64,000 nucleotides of DNA from Roseococcus pinisoli (GCF_018413645.1 NZ_JAHCDA010000002.1:124001-188000); one strand, 5' to 3'. Shown: positions 44,338 through 51,057, counted from the stretch's first letter. The notes: generated by a model from the letters alone, not told the origin. Made by a program: numbers and translations.

Positions 44338-44507
44338 GCCGCCTCCAGCCTGTCGGCTTCGCGCTCCGCTTGTGCCGCCTCGCGCAACCAGTGCATCGCG
44401 TCGGCGGGGCGCTTGGCCGCGAGGCGCCGGGCGGTGTCAGCGAGGCGGCGCCAACCCGAGGCGCGTTGGAGGCGGTCCTCGGCGTCTGGCAGAAGCATGC
44501 CGGCCAT
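44334..44507 (-). CDS. Very small phage protein, unknown function
   Basis: 57 residues ([20 protein letters not shown]...), a helical Ala/Arg/Glu-rich peptide. It fits exactly between its neighbours, with a 4-base overlap downstream and a 1-base overlap with the pentapeptide gene, which supports translation. Confidence 0.55.
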   Translation of the reverse strand: MAGMLLPDAEDRLQRASGWRRLADTARRLAAKRPADAMHWLREAAQAEREADRLEAA

Positions 44508-45178
44508 CACGCCACCTCCCCGGTCGCCGCGGCGATGGCGGCGCGGAACTCCGTGATCCAGTCGTCCGCAATCTTGGCGGCCGAGTTGGTCTCCGGCGTG
44601 TCGCCCTTGCGGATCGCGCCGAAGAACACCTCGATGGGCCGTTCGGCGTCGCGGTAGCCCAGCGTGGTGACGCTGACGCCGCGCACATTGGCGATGGTGC
44701 CGACAAGGCACGCGCACTCGCCCGTGTAGGTGCTGCCGTCCACACGCCCCTCTCGCAGGGCCAGCTGGAGGGCCGGCACCTCGGGGATCGCCTTGAGCAG
44801 CACGTCCCACATGTCGTTGCGGACCGCACTCAGGTCCGCGCCGCGCAGGTACGCGCCGCGCAGGTCCGCGCCGCTCAGGTCCGCGTCGCGCAGGTCCGCG
44901 CCGCGCAGGTCCGCGTCGCGCAGGTCCGAGCCGCTCAGGTCCGCGTCGCGCAGGTCCGCGCCGCGCAGGTCCGCGTCGCGCAGGTCCGAGCCGCTCAGGT
45001 CCGAGCCGCTCCGAACGGCCGCCTCAACGCAGAGGCGCATCGTGTCGGACTGGCCCTCGAACAGGACCGAGTCCGTGTAGCGATGGCGGATTGTGAAGAG
45101 CGCGCTCACGACGCCACCGCCGCCTTTTGGCGGCAACGGAACGCCGCTCTCAATCCGGTACTGCGCTGTCTCCGACAT
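44507..45178 (-). CDS. Pentapeptide-repeat phage protein
   Basis: 223 residues. Residues 59-115 hold about twelve A/S-D-L-x-x pentapeptides ([20 protein letters not shown] and variants), predicted to fold as a right-handed quadrilateral helix. A C-terminal domain follows: [40 protein letters not shown]. First gene of the leftward operon, with a good GAGGAG site upstream and the GGCC operator array beyond. Pentapeptide proteins can mimic DNA and inhibit gyrase; no such role is shown here. Confidence 0.85.
   Translation of the reverse strand: MSETAQYRIESGVPLPPKGGGGVVSALFTIRHRYTDSVLFEGQSDTMRLCVEAAVRSGSDLSGSDLRDADLRGADLRDADLSGSDLRDADLRGADLRDADLSGADLRGAYLRGADLSAVRNDMWDVLLKAIPEVPALQLALREGRVDGSTYTGECACLVGTIANVRGVSVTTLGYRDAERPIEVFFGAIRKGDTPETNSAAKIADDWITEFRAAIAAATGEVA
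44881..45000. repeat. Perfect 60-bp tandem duplication in the pentapeptide gene
   Basis: Bases 44881-44940 and 44941-45000 are identical over 60 bp, encoding four pentapeptides each. The surrounding 44836-45015 consists of degenerate 15-bp units (CAGGTCCGCG plus variable bases). Perfect identity points to recent expansion or contraction by slippage. Confidence 0.95.
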
Positions 45179-45211
45179 TTCGCGATCTCCTCAGCGGCCG
45201 AGTGGCCGTGG

Positions 45212-45265
45212 GGCCATTATGGCCATGTCGGCCAGCAATGCAAGGCCAAAATGGCCAATTTGGCC
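45212..45265. promoter_or_regulatory. Phage operator array, oL-like (GGCC boxes at 9-bp spacing)
   Basis: Two triplets of GGCC: at 45212, 45221, 45230 and at 45244, 45253, 45262, each exactly 9 bp apart. Adjacent boxes form 13-bp dyads such as GGCCATTATGGCC, GGCCAAAATGGCC and GGCCAATTTGGCC. They lie between the divergent pentapeptide gene (leftward arm) and the gene at 45371. The same motif recurs beside cI and cro, so this is probably the repressor's second operator. Confidence 0.8.
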
Positions 45266-45370
45266 TTGCCCCTGATTTGGCGATTTCGCCCCTGCAGGAA
45301 TTGCTTGATCAGGCAGAACGGATCGCCTATCGAAATCGAACAAAGCAGGAACAAACCGAAGGAGCATGAG

Positions 45371-45709
45371 ATGGCCGCGACTGCAAAATCCCGAGTTCGC
45401 CCCCTCGACAATGCCGTGATGCGCATCATCCAGCTCGCCGGCCGCGGCGCCGCGCCGAGCCGCATGGCGCGGGAAATCGAGCTGATCATCAGTGAGTGGG
45501 AGCAGGAGCTAGGCGGCGAGATCGAACCCACCCGCGAGCGCGTCGATGGCCTGCACGAGATGCTCGTCTCGGGCGTGGCCGACGCTGAGGAGCAGGTCAG
45601 CGACGTCGATCGTGGCGATCCTGCGGCGCTACGCCAGGCGCAGACTACGCTTGCCGGTCTGACGACCTGCCGAGATGCGGCGTTGCGCTGGCTCGAGCGC
45701 CACGGTTAG
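45371..45709 (+). CDS. Phage protein of unknown function
   Basis: 112 residues, helical and acidic (IIQLAGRGAAPSRMAREIELIISEWEQELGGEI). AAGGAG at 45359-45364 precedes the ATG, so the long upstream extension of the frame is rejected. It is transcribed rightward from the operator region, convergent with the cI operon. No family recognised. Confidence 0.65.
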   Translation: MAATAKSRVRPLDNAVMRIIQLAGRGAAPSRMAREIELIISEWEQELGGEIEPTRERVDGLHEMLVSGVADAEEQVSDVDRGDPAALRQAQTTLAGLTTCRDAALRWLERHG

Positions 45710-45782
45710 GGCCGGCTGCTGGCGGCCCTAGGCGCAAAAAACGCCGGCCGGAGCGGGCGGTGGTGAATGGAAAGGCGCCAGT

Positions 45783-46124
45783 CTACCCCAGGAAGAACTT
45801 CATGACGCCGCCAGCTGCAAGGACAGCAAACACGAAGCCGATCATGGTCAGAGTAGAAGGAAGCTGGGAGACCCGGCCGTCAAGCCGTGCCACATCAGTC
45901 TCAAGCTTCCGTCCCGCCGCGTCGATGCGGTTCAAGACCGGCTCAAGTCGGCCCAACGTTGTTCTGATGTCGCCGACGCCTGTCTCCAGCTTGAGCAGGC
46001 GCTCGAGGGTGTCATCGGGTGGCATACCTCCATCATGAGGTCCGCTGGGCGCGCCTTCAAGGCTGCGGCCTCGGTTTCGGCGGTGATCCGGCCAATCATG
46101 GTAATGGATTTTGCTACTGCTCAT
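45783..46124 (-). CDS. Small coiled-coil protein with C-terminal membrane helix (XhlA-like)
   Basis: 113 residues: a coiled-coil region (TLERLLKLETGVGDIRTTLGRLEPVLNRIDAAGRKLETDVARLDGRV) then one membrane helix (TMIGFVFAVLAAGGVMKFFL). This architecture is like haemolysin XhlA or spanin/holin-associated proteins, but the place at the end of the cI operon argues for a lysogenic role such as superinfection exclusion. The ATGA overlap with the previous gene supports this start; MPPDD at 46025 is an alternative. Confidence 0.65.
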   Translation of the reverse strand: MSSSKIHYHDWPDHRRNRGRSLEGAPSGPHDGGMPPDDTLERLLKLETGVGDIRTTLGRLEPVLNRIDAAGRKLETDVARLDGRVSQLPSTLTMIGFVFAVLAAGGVMKFFLG

Positions 46125-46411
46125 CGGGGCCCTGCACCGCCGCTAGGCGTGTCCTCCTCGCGTTTCAATATGGCGACGATGTGCTGACGCACGTAGCCGC
46201 AGTTGGTGCATGTGAAAAGATATGTCGGGCGCTCTTCAATATGCCGCGTCGCCATGTTCACGACTGGCAGTAAGGCCATGCTGTAGAACCAATCAGCTCT
46301 CTCACAGGCAGGGCATCCGGTTTTCACGTGCCGACGATTGAGATCGTCGACTGCCTCCATAATTCCTATATTTGACCCAGGAGGATGGCTCGCCGTGGTG
46401 TCCTTGCTCAC
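46121..46411 (-). CDS. Small zinc-ribbon-like phage protein
   Basis: 96 residues with two Cys pairs: GCPACERADWF and FTCTNCGYVRQH, a CxxC-(about 35)-CxxC ribbon likely to bind zinc. Overlaps both neighbours by 4 bases in the cI operon. Function unknown. Confidence 0.7.
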   Translation of the reverse strand: MSKDTTASHPPGSNIGIMEAVDDLNRRHVKTGCPACERADWFYSMALLPVVNMATRHIEERPTYLFTCTNCGYVRQHIVAILKREEDTPSGGAGPR

Positions 46412-46593
46412 TTCTTTCCCTTTCTATCCGGCGCCATATCCCCCTCATTCCTATTCACCATCCCCCGAGCCGCAACGAGCAGCCCCGTCTGTTGATCCGT
46501 CGTTAGCTTGTCCCAGAGCGCGAGGATCTCCGCCCGGCCCGCGAAGCCGAGCGTGGGGAGTGGGTGAGAGATGGCGTCGAGCCGGGTGGTCAT
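46408..46593 (-). CDS. Small phage protein in the cI operon, unknown function
   Basis: 61 residues from MTTRLDAISHPLPTLGF; helical, Lys-rich end (DRKGKK). The start overlaps the cI stop as ATGA, and the stop overlaps the next gene by 4 bases, so it is translationally coupled. No family recognised. Confidence 0.6.
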   Translation of the reverse strand: MTTRLDAISHPLPTLGFAGRAEILALWDKLTTDQQTGLLVAARGMVNRNEGDMAPDRKGKK

Positions 46594-47279
46594 TGCGCCC
46601 ATTCGCGCCAGTGAAGCGCGCGCCAAAGCTCCTTCACCCGAGCGCGGTCTATCGTTCGCTCCACGGCAGGGTTGTACTGTCGGAAGACAACCGAATGGTT
46701 GTCGCCGCGAACATACTCCTTGAGGTAGGCGGAGGGCTGCTCGCCCGGGCCCTCTTCCACGAGGACGACGGCATACGCGCCTGGCGTTACTGGTCGGTTC
46801 TTGGAGACGTACACCACATCGCCAGGCTCCCAGACTCCAACCATGCTGTCGCCCGCCACAAATAGGGCGAAGATACCAGGGACGCCGACGAGCTTCGCGG
46901 GAGTGTCCACGTAGTCAAGCGGGTGCCCGGTCGCCAAATTGACGATGAACTGGCCGTCTGAGCCGCAAGACACCGTTCCCAGGACCTCCGTTGTCGCGGC
47001 CAAAGGAAGCCGCTTTGGTTCCATTGGAACCCGAAGTTGGAGCGGTTGTACATCACTGCCGAGGGCATATTCCAAGGCAGGTATTGGCGCCCCCTCGCTG
47101 GCGAGCAGATCGTCCGGCCGGACTGATAGCGCGGGCGCGAACATGTCCGCCCAGTGCCGGCGCATCTCTCGCTTGGCACCCACCAGCTTGCTGATCGTGC
47201 TCGGGTCGACCTTGCACGTGCGCGCGAGTTCAGCGGCGCTCACTCCTCGCGCGTCCATGATTTCTTTGAGGCGGCTCAT
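46590..47279 (-). CDS. CI-like phage repressor (HTH plus S24/LexA peptidase domain)
   Basis: 229 residues. N-terminal HTH: VSAAELARTCKVDPSTISKLVGAKREMRRHW (13-43). C-terminal S24 domain: nucleophile Ser145 in FVAGDSM, general-base Lys187 in SAYLKEY, and EPGDVVYV between them. A Cys105-Gly106 pair in the linker is a possible autocleavage site, so RecA-dependent induction is expected. Start at 47279: no Shine-Dalgarno is visible and operator boxes begin 3 bases away, so the message may be leaderless. Confidence 0.92.
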   Translation of the reverse strand: MSRLKEIMDARGVSAAELARTCKVDPSTISKLVGAKREMRRHWADMFAPALSVRPDDLLASEGAPIPALEYALGSDVQPLQLRVPMEPKRLPLAATTEVLGTVSCGSDGQFIVNLATGHPLDYVDTPAKLVGVPGIFALFVAGDSMVGVWEPGDVVYVSKNRPVTPGAYAVVLVEEGPGEQPSAYLKEYVRGDNHSVVFRQYNPAVERTIDRARVKELWRALHWREWAQ

Positions 47280-47281
47280 TT

Positions 47282-47362
47282 GGCCGGTTTGGCCATAACC
47301 ATCAATGGTGTCACGGGCCGAATTGGCCTTGACATTATCTGGCCAAATTGGCCATTCTGGCC
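47282..47362. promoter_or_regulatory. Phage operator region between cI and cro, oR-like
   Basis: Seven GGCC boxes in three groups at exact 9-bp spacing: 47282/47291, 47316/47325, and 47341/47350/47359. Dyads include GGCCGGTTTGGCC, GGCCGAATTGGCC and GGCCAAATTGGCC. A TTGACA at 47329-47334 is a likely -35 of the cro promoter with a -10 near 47353-47358, placing the start of transcription at or near the cro ATG. Three operators between divergent repressor genes copy the lambda oR plan. Confidence 0.82.
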
Positions 47363-47364
47363 CC

Positions 47365-47568
47365 ATGACGCTCTCAGAGTTCATCGCGGCGCAGGACTGG
47401 TCGATGGCCGATGCCGCCAAGGCATTTGGATTGGATCACCCCCGGACCGTCCACCGATACGCATCGGGCGAGCGCATCCCGCGCCCTGAGGTCATGCGGC
47501 GCATTGTCCACGCGACCGGCGGCAAGGTGACGCCGGGTGATTTCTACCATGCGCCGGCCGCCGACTGA
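47365..47568 (+). CDS. Cro-like HTH regulator
   Basis: 67 residues: SMADAAKAFGLDHPRTVHRYASGERIPRPEVMRRI is a Cro/XRE helix-turn-helix of the YdaS or Cro type. It starts 2 bases after the last GGCC box, has no Shine-Dalgarno, and opens the rightward early arm. Expected to compete with CI for the GGCC operators. Confidence 0.85.
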   Translation: MTLSEFIAAQDWSMADAAKAFGLDHPRTVHRYASGERIPRPEVMRRIVHATGGKVTPGDFYHAPAAD

Positions 47569-47575
47569 CATGACC

Positions 47576-47833
47576 TCACCGGGCCACCATAGCCACCGCG
47601 CCCAACAGCAGGACGAGGCCCAGCATCCCGTCCGGCGGCAGGCGCCCCAGGACCGCGGCGCCCAGGCGACGCGCAGCGACGGCGCCAGCATCCCTGACGG
47701 CAATCACGCCGCCGGCGTCGTCGCGACCAATCCCGCGGAGCGCGCCGCGCGCAATGGGAGACAGGCGGCTGCAACCGCCTGCGCTCCGAACCACTGCACT
47801 GAGGACTGCTTGCTCCATGCCCCTTTGTCGCAT
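47576..47833 (-). CDS. Possible small membrane protein antisense to the early arm
   Basis: 85 residues on the strand opposite to cro. Codon third positions are strongly G/C and the end MLGLVLLLGAVAMVAR is a plausible membrane helix; the plus-strand frames here look like non-coding His/Gln/Arg-rich sequence. No clear ribosome-binding site is seen (an internal ATG at 47818 is possible). It fills an otherwise empty 276-base gap. Confidence 0.4.
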   Translation of the reverse strand: MRQRGMEQAVLSAVVRSAGGCSRLSPIARGALRGIGRDDAGGVIAVRDAGAVAARRLGAAVLGRLPPDGMLGLVLLLGAVAMVAR

Positions 47834-47844
47834 GGAGCCGAGAC

Positions 47845-48222
47845 ATGAAGTTGTCCGAGTTGGCCACGAACGTGGCGCGATCCACCCAAGCCGCTGTCCG
47901 AGACTACGTCGCCGAGCACGGCCGGGAGCGGGGTTTCGCGCTCTTCGCCCGTCACGTCGGTATCAGCGAGCGCCGCGCGCGGAGCCTTGCTGAGGGCACG
48001 GCCGGTCGCATCGACGCCGCCGAATACATCGCCGCGCAGCAAGCGCGCGCCGAAATCCTGCGTCTGCGGATCGCCCGCGCGCAGCTCCACCTTCAGGAAA
48101 TTGAGAGCGCGCATGGAATGGATCTGGAGCAGGACCGGGGCGGCTCTGCTCCGGCTAACTGGCTGGTTGGCGGCTGCGGCGACGCTGTGCCTGCGCCACA
48201 GCAAGCAGTGGCTGGAGCCTAG
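47845..48222 (+). CDS. Phage early protein, possible regulator in the cII position
   Basis: 125 residues. N-terminal 85 residues are helical: GFALFARHVGISERRARSLAEGTAGRIDAAEYIAAQQARAEILRLRIARAQLHL looks like an HTH plus a helix. The last 40 residues are Gly/Ala/Pro-rich and overlap the next gene by 110 bases. Position right of cro suggests a CII-type role, but similarity to CII is not evident. Confidence 0.6.
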   Translation: MKLSELATNVARSTQAAVRDYVAEHGRERGFALFARHVGISERRARSLAEGTAGRIDAAEYIAAQQARAEILRLRIARAQLHLQEIESAHGMDLEQDRGGSAPANWLVGGCGDAVPAPQQAVAGA

Positions 48223-48340
48223 AGGCACATGGGCCGCGGCACTGTCCCTGCTGACCTATGCGGGCATCGTGGCCGGACCAGCGATCGTGCTGGCGCTGAT
48301 CGTGCTCGGCTGCCTCTGGCTCATCGGGGTGACGCGATGA
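48113..48340 (+). CDS. Small membrane protein overlapping the preceding gene
   Basis: 75 residues starting MEWIWSRTGAALLRL with two hydrophobic stretches (about 12-25 and 38-72, the second ending LIVLGCLWLIGVTR). It overlaps the preceding gene in another frame by 110 bases and the next by 4 bases (ATGA), which supports translation. Holin-like in size but placed in the early arm; role unknown. Confidence 0.55.
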   Translation: MEWIWSRTGAALLRLTGWLAAAATLCLRHSKQWLEPRGTWAAALSLLTYAGIVAGPAIVLALIVLGCLWLIGVTR

Positions 48341-48537
48341 GCACCACCCCGATCCCAGACGACGCGCAACTGCCCGACGGGCTGTGGGCGCAGATCCTGC
48401 AGCTGGTACGCGCCGGCCAAGACAGCCTCGAGATCTCGATCGCCACCGGCATCAGCCGGGCGCGCGCCGAGCGCTATCGCCGGGAGCTGTCGTTCAAGCC
48501 GGCTGGCAAATCCTCAAAACTGCGGAGATCGCCATGA
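48337..48537 (+). CDS. Small HTH-like early protein
   Basis: 66 residues; GQDSLEISIATGISRARAERYRREL reads as a helix-turn-helix (isATGISRARAERY is the turn and recognition helix). Coupled to both neighbours by 4-base overlaps. Function unknown. Confidence 0.6.
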   Translation: MSTTPIPDDAQLPDGLWAQILQLVRAGQDSLEISIATGISRARAERYRRELSFKPAGKSSKLRRSP

Positions 48538-48833
48538 CCGACACCGACCACGACGCCGCGGCCAGCCGCGCCCGGCAGGCCGCTGATCCCGATTCCGACG
48601 TGGGCGGCATCGCCGCCGACCGGCTGCGCTCCATCATCGAGCGCATCGAGCGGCTGGAGGAGGAGCGCAAGGCCCTCGCCGACGACATCAAGGACATCTT
48701 CAGCGAGGCCAAGTCCGCGGGCTTCGACGTGAAGGTGGTCCGCCAGATCATCCGCATCCGCAAGCAGGAACCCGCCGAGGTGGAGGAGCAGGAGACACTG
48801 CTCGATCTCTACCGCCGCGCGCTGGGCATGTGA
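48534..48833 (+). CDS. gapR: GapR-family (DUF2312) nucleoid-associated protein, phage copy
   Basis: 99 residues. VGGIAADRLRSIIERIERLEEERKALADDIKDIFSEAKSAGFDVKVVRQIIRIRK and the ending LLDLYRRALGM match GapR (DUF2312). Caulobacter GapR is a coiled-coil protein that clamps overtwisted DNA and helps topoisomerases at replication and transcription fronts. Here it lies in the phage replication arm directly before an HTH gene, RusA and the O-like initiator, so a role in phage replication is a fair inference. Confidence 0.92.
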   Translation: MTDTDHDAAASRARQAADPDSDVGGIAADRLRSIIERIERLEEERKALADDIKDIFSEAKSAGFDVKVVRQIIRIRKQEPAEVEEQETLLDLYRRALGM

Positions 48834-48835
48834 CG

Positions 48836-49051
48836 ATGGCCGAGCTGCTGAAAGAGCACGAGGTCGTCAGGCATCTCGAAGATGAGTGCGCCGCGGCCGG
48901 CAGCCAAAGCGCCTGGGCCGCGGCTCACGGCGTCTCCCACAAGACCGTCAACGACGTGATCTGGTCCCGCCGCGCGCCCAGCAAGGCGATCCTGACGGCG
49001 CTCGGGCTGCGCAAGGTCACGCGATACACCGCACTTCGAGGGCCGGCCTGA
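48836..49051 (+). CDS. Phage HTH protein (XRE-like small regulator)
   Basis: 71 residues. GSQSAWAAAHGVSHKTVNDVIWSRRAPSKAILTALGLRKVTRY is a familiar phage HTH pattern (GS..AWA..HGVS...VNDV...RR.P...IL.ALGL). An in-frame GTG at 48830 overlaps the GapR stop and is an alternative start. Stop overlaps the rusA start by one base. Confidence 0.75.
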   Translation: MAELLKEHEVVRHLEDECAAAGSQSAWAAAHGVSHKTVNDVIWSRRAPSKAILTALGLRKVTRYTALRGPA

Positions 49052-49524
49052 TGCTCGTGCAGACCGACATCCCGCTGGCGCGGGAGATCGACGGCCTGGC
49101 CGGCAAGGGGCCGCCGATCGTCATCACCGTGCCGGGCGAGATCCGCGGTAAGGGTCGCCCCCGCTTCTCGGCGCGCGGCGGCCGGCCCCGGGCCTACACG
49201 GACACCAAGACCGCGACCGCGGAAAACTGGGTCAAGTGCTGCGCGCTGGAAGTCGCGCCGCCCGCGCCGCTCGCCGGCGCCCTGGCGCTGGCCGTGGAGG
49301 TCGTTGTCCGCGTCCCGGCCAGTTGGCCCAAGGGCATGCGCGCCCTGGCTCTCAGCGGCCTCCTGCGGCCCACCAGCAAGCCCGACCTGGACAACGTCAT
49401 CAAGCTCATCGCGGACGCGCTCAACGGCGTGATCTGGGAGGATGACAAGCAGATCGTCGAGGTCCGGGCCCGCAAGTCCTTCGGCGACGCGCCGCGCGCG
49501 GTGCTGGAGGTTCGCGCCCTTTGA
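49051..49524 (+). CDS. rusA: RusA-family Holliday-junction endonuclease
   Basis: 157 residues. The catalytic block KPDLDNVIKLIADAL (110-124) with Asp112 and Asp114, and IWEDDKQI with Asp131/Asp132, are the RusA signature; PRFSARGGRPRAYTD is the earlier loop. Resolves branched DNA made by recombination or replication, complementing RecT of the leftward arm. Start at ATG 49051. Confidence 0.92.
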   Translation: MLVQTDIPLAREIDGLAGKGPPIVITVPGEIRGKGRPRFSARGGRPRAYTDTKTATAENWVKCCALEVAPPAPLAGALALAVEVVVRVPASWPKGMRALALSGLLRPTSKPDLDNVIKLIADALNGVIWEDDKQIVEVRARKSFGDAPRAVLEVRAL

Positions 49525-50327
49525 GCATGGCCGCGCTCCGCTGGGTTCGGGCTCTGCGGTGCACGCCGCCGCAGAAGCTCGTCCTGTGGGCGCTGGCCGA
49601 CCAAGCCAACGACGCCGGCGAGGCATGGCCGTCTGTGGCGGGGCTCGTTGAGGCGACGTGCCTGTCCGAGCGATCGGTCCAGGGCGCGGTGCTCGAGCTG
49701 CGGAAAAAGGGGCTGCTGGAGACCACCATTGGGGGCGGGAGGCACCGCACCACGACCTATCGGCTGGCGCTCGAAACCCCGCAGGAGCTGCACCATACCC
49801 CGCAGGACGTGCGGGGTAACGGGGCTCAAGGAACCCCGCAGGACGTGCATGAAACCCCGCAGCAGGTGCGGGAAACCCCGCAGGACGTGCGCCAAACCCC
49901 GCAGGAGCTGCACCCGAACCCTCATAACCCTCAAGAACCCTCAGAACCCTCAATCACTGAGCGCGTGCCGACGGTGCGCATTGCGGGGTTCGACGACTGG
50001 TGGCGGGCCTACCCCCGGAAGGTCGGGAAGGGCGCGGCGAGGGTGGCCTACACGGCTGCCGTGAAGCGCGGCGTCAGCGAGGCCGAGTTGGCCCAGGCGC
50101 TTCAGCGCCAGCAGTGGCCGGCCGAGGAGCGCTTCATCCCCCACGCCCGGACCTGGCTGACCCAGGACCGCTGGCTGGATGAGCCCGGACACGCCTCCGC
50201 TAAGGCCGAAAGCCTCACCGACACGATCGCGAACCTCCTGGCCGACCCGATGGGGCAGGGGCCGCCGCGGCATTTCCGCGACCGAGCCGATTTCGAAGGG
50301 ACTGCCGAGGAGATTTTCCGTGTCTGA
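49521..50327 (+). CDS. Replication initiator-like HTH protein (lambda O analogue)
   Basis: 268 residues. N-terminal winged helix of the helix-turn-helix 36 type: TPPQKLVLWALADQANDAGEAWPSVAGLVEATCLSERSVQGAVLELRKKGLLE (15-67). A central low-complexity linker repeats TPQ(E/D)(L/V)(H/R) six times, encoded by DNA iterons; the C-terminal domain has FDDWWRAYPRKVGKGAARVAY, typical of phage replication proteins. TTG at 49521 overlaps the rusA stop; ATG at 49527 is the alternative start. Confidence 0.8.
   Translation: MSMAALRWVRALRCTPPQKLVLWALADQANDAGEAWPSVAGLVEATCLSERSVQGAVLELRKKGLLETTIGGGRHRTTTYRLALETPQELHHTPQDVRGNGAQGTPQDVHETPQQVRETPQDVRQTPQELHPNPHNPQEPSEPSITERVPTVRIAGFDDWWRAYPRKVGKGAARVAYTAAVKRGVSEAELAQALQRQQWPAEERFIPHARTWLTQDRWLDEPGHASAKAESLTDTIANLLADPMGQGPPRHFRDRADFEGTAEEIFRV
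49777..49952. other. Probable phage replication origin: iterons inside the initiator gene
   Basis: Six copies of CCCCGCAG followed by GA(C/G) begin at 49777, 49798, 49834, 49855, 49876 and 49897: spacing 21, 36, 21, 21, 21 bp, two helical turns apart. Immediately after are four AACCCTCA copies at 49917, 49926, 49936 and 49945, a locally less GC-rich tract that could serve for unwinding. Layout matches lambda, where the origin lies within gene O. Confidence 0.75.
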
Positions 50328-51057
50328 CCAAGCCATCGCACTGCCCAGCCTGAAGATCTCCCAGCCTCTCGCCGAGGCTATCCGGGACGCCGCGAAGGGC
50401 GCCCATCCCGAGGCCGGCCTGAACCCGCTGGCGCCCTCGCTGCGGCCGGAAGCCGAGAAGGCGCATGCGCGGCTCAACGCCATCCTCGCGCCGTCGGACC
50501 CCGCCGTCATCGTCCAGTGGATCGCCCCTCTGGCCGCGCTCCTGGGCTCCAAGCCCGGCACACCGAAGGGCGAGGAGCTGCGCATCAACGTGCAGGCCAT
50601 GGCGATGGTGCTGGCCGATCTGCCGGCCTGCTGCTGGACCGCGGAAAACCAGCGCAGCGCTGGCCGCCAGTTCCAGTATTGGCCGAGCCCCAAGGAGATC
50701 ACCGACGTCGTGCTGGGCACGGCCCGGCCATTCCAGGAGGAGCGCCTGGCGCTTGCTCGCCTGCTGCGGATCGAGCCTCGCCGCGGCAGCCCGGAGGAGC
50801 GCGCCGAAACCCCCGAGGAGAAGGCCGCCCACGCCGAGCTGAACCGCGCGACCGTCCAGGCCCTCAAGGACGCGGCCGCCCAGCGCGAGCGCGAAGCCAC
50901 GCCGAGCGGCGGCAAGCTCGGGCCGAATACCATCAGCGCACAGCAGCGCATCGCCACCTATCGCCGTCTCGGCCAGCACGCCGTCGCGGACGCGATCGCA
51001 CGCAGCAACGGCCTGGAGGATGCCGCCTCGCCCGGCTGCCGGGTGGGAGGGGTGTGA
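50320..51057 (+). CDS. Phage early protein in the helicase-loader position
   Basis: 245 residues from a GTG that overlaps the O-like gene by 8 bases. Mostly helical; conserved-looking block AVIVQWIAPLAALLG and CCWTAENQRSAGRQFQYWPSPKEITDVV. No Walker motif, so not an ATPase of the DnaC type. The position after the initiator is that of lambda P; function as loader is a guess. Confidence 0.65.
   Translation: MSDQAIALPSLKISQPLAEAIRDAAKGAHPEAGLNPLAPSLRPEAEKAHARLNAILAPSDPAVIVQWIAPLAALLGSKPGTPKGEELRINVQAMAMVLADLPACCWTAENQRSAGRQFQYWPSPKEITDVVLGTARPFQEERLALARLLRIEPRRGSPEERAETPEEKAAHAELNRATVQALKDAAAQREREATPSGGKLGPNTISAQQRIATYRRLGQHAVADAIARSNGLEDAASPGCRVGGV

Noticed and set aside
44836-45015. CRISPR array
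   Set aside because: The regular repeats are 15-bp coding units of a pentapeptide protein with no unique spacers; no cas genes are present.
45740-45760. Terminator between the 45371 gene and the cI operon
   Set aside because: GGCG-CAAAAAA-CGCC is only a 4-bp stem with the A run in the loop; not convincing.
47537-47848. Plus-strand 103-residue frame after cro
   Set aside because: His/Gln/Arg-rich, overlaps the cro end and lacks a ribosome-binding site; the minus-strand frame is more protein-like.
49777-49952. CRISPR or simple tandem repeat only
   Set aside because: The units are 8-17 bp with 21-bp phasing inside an initiator-like gene, which fits replication iterons better.
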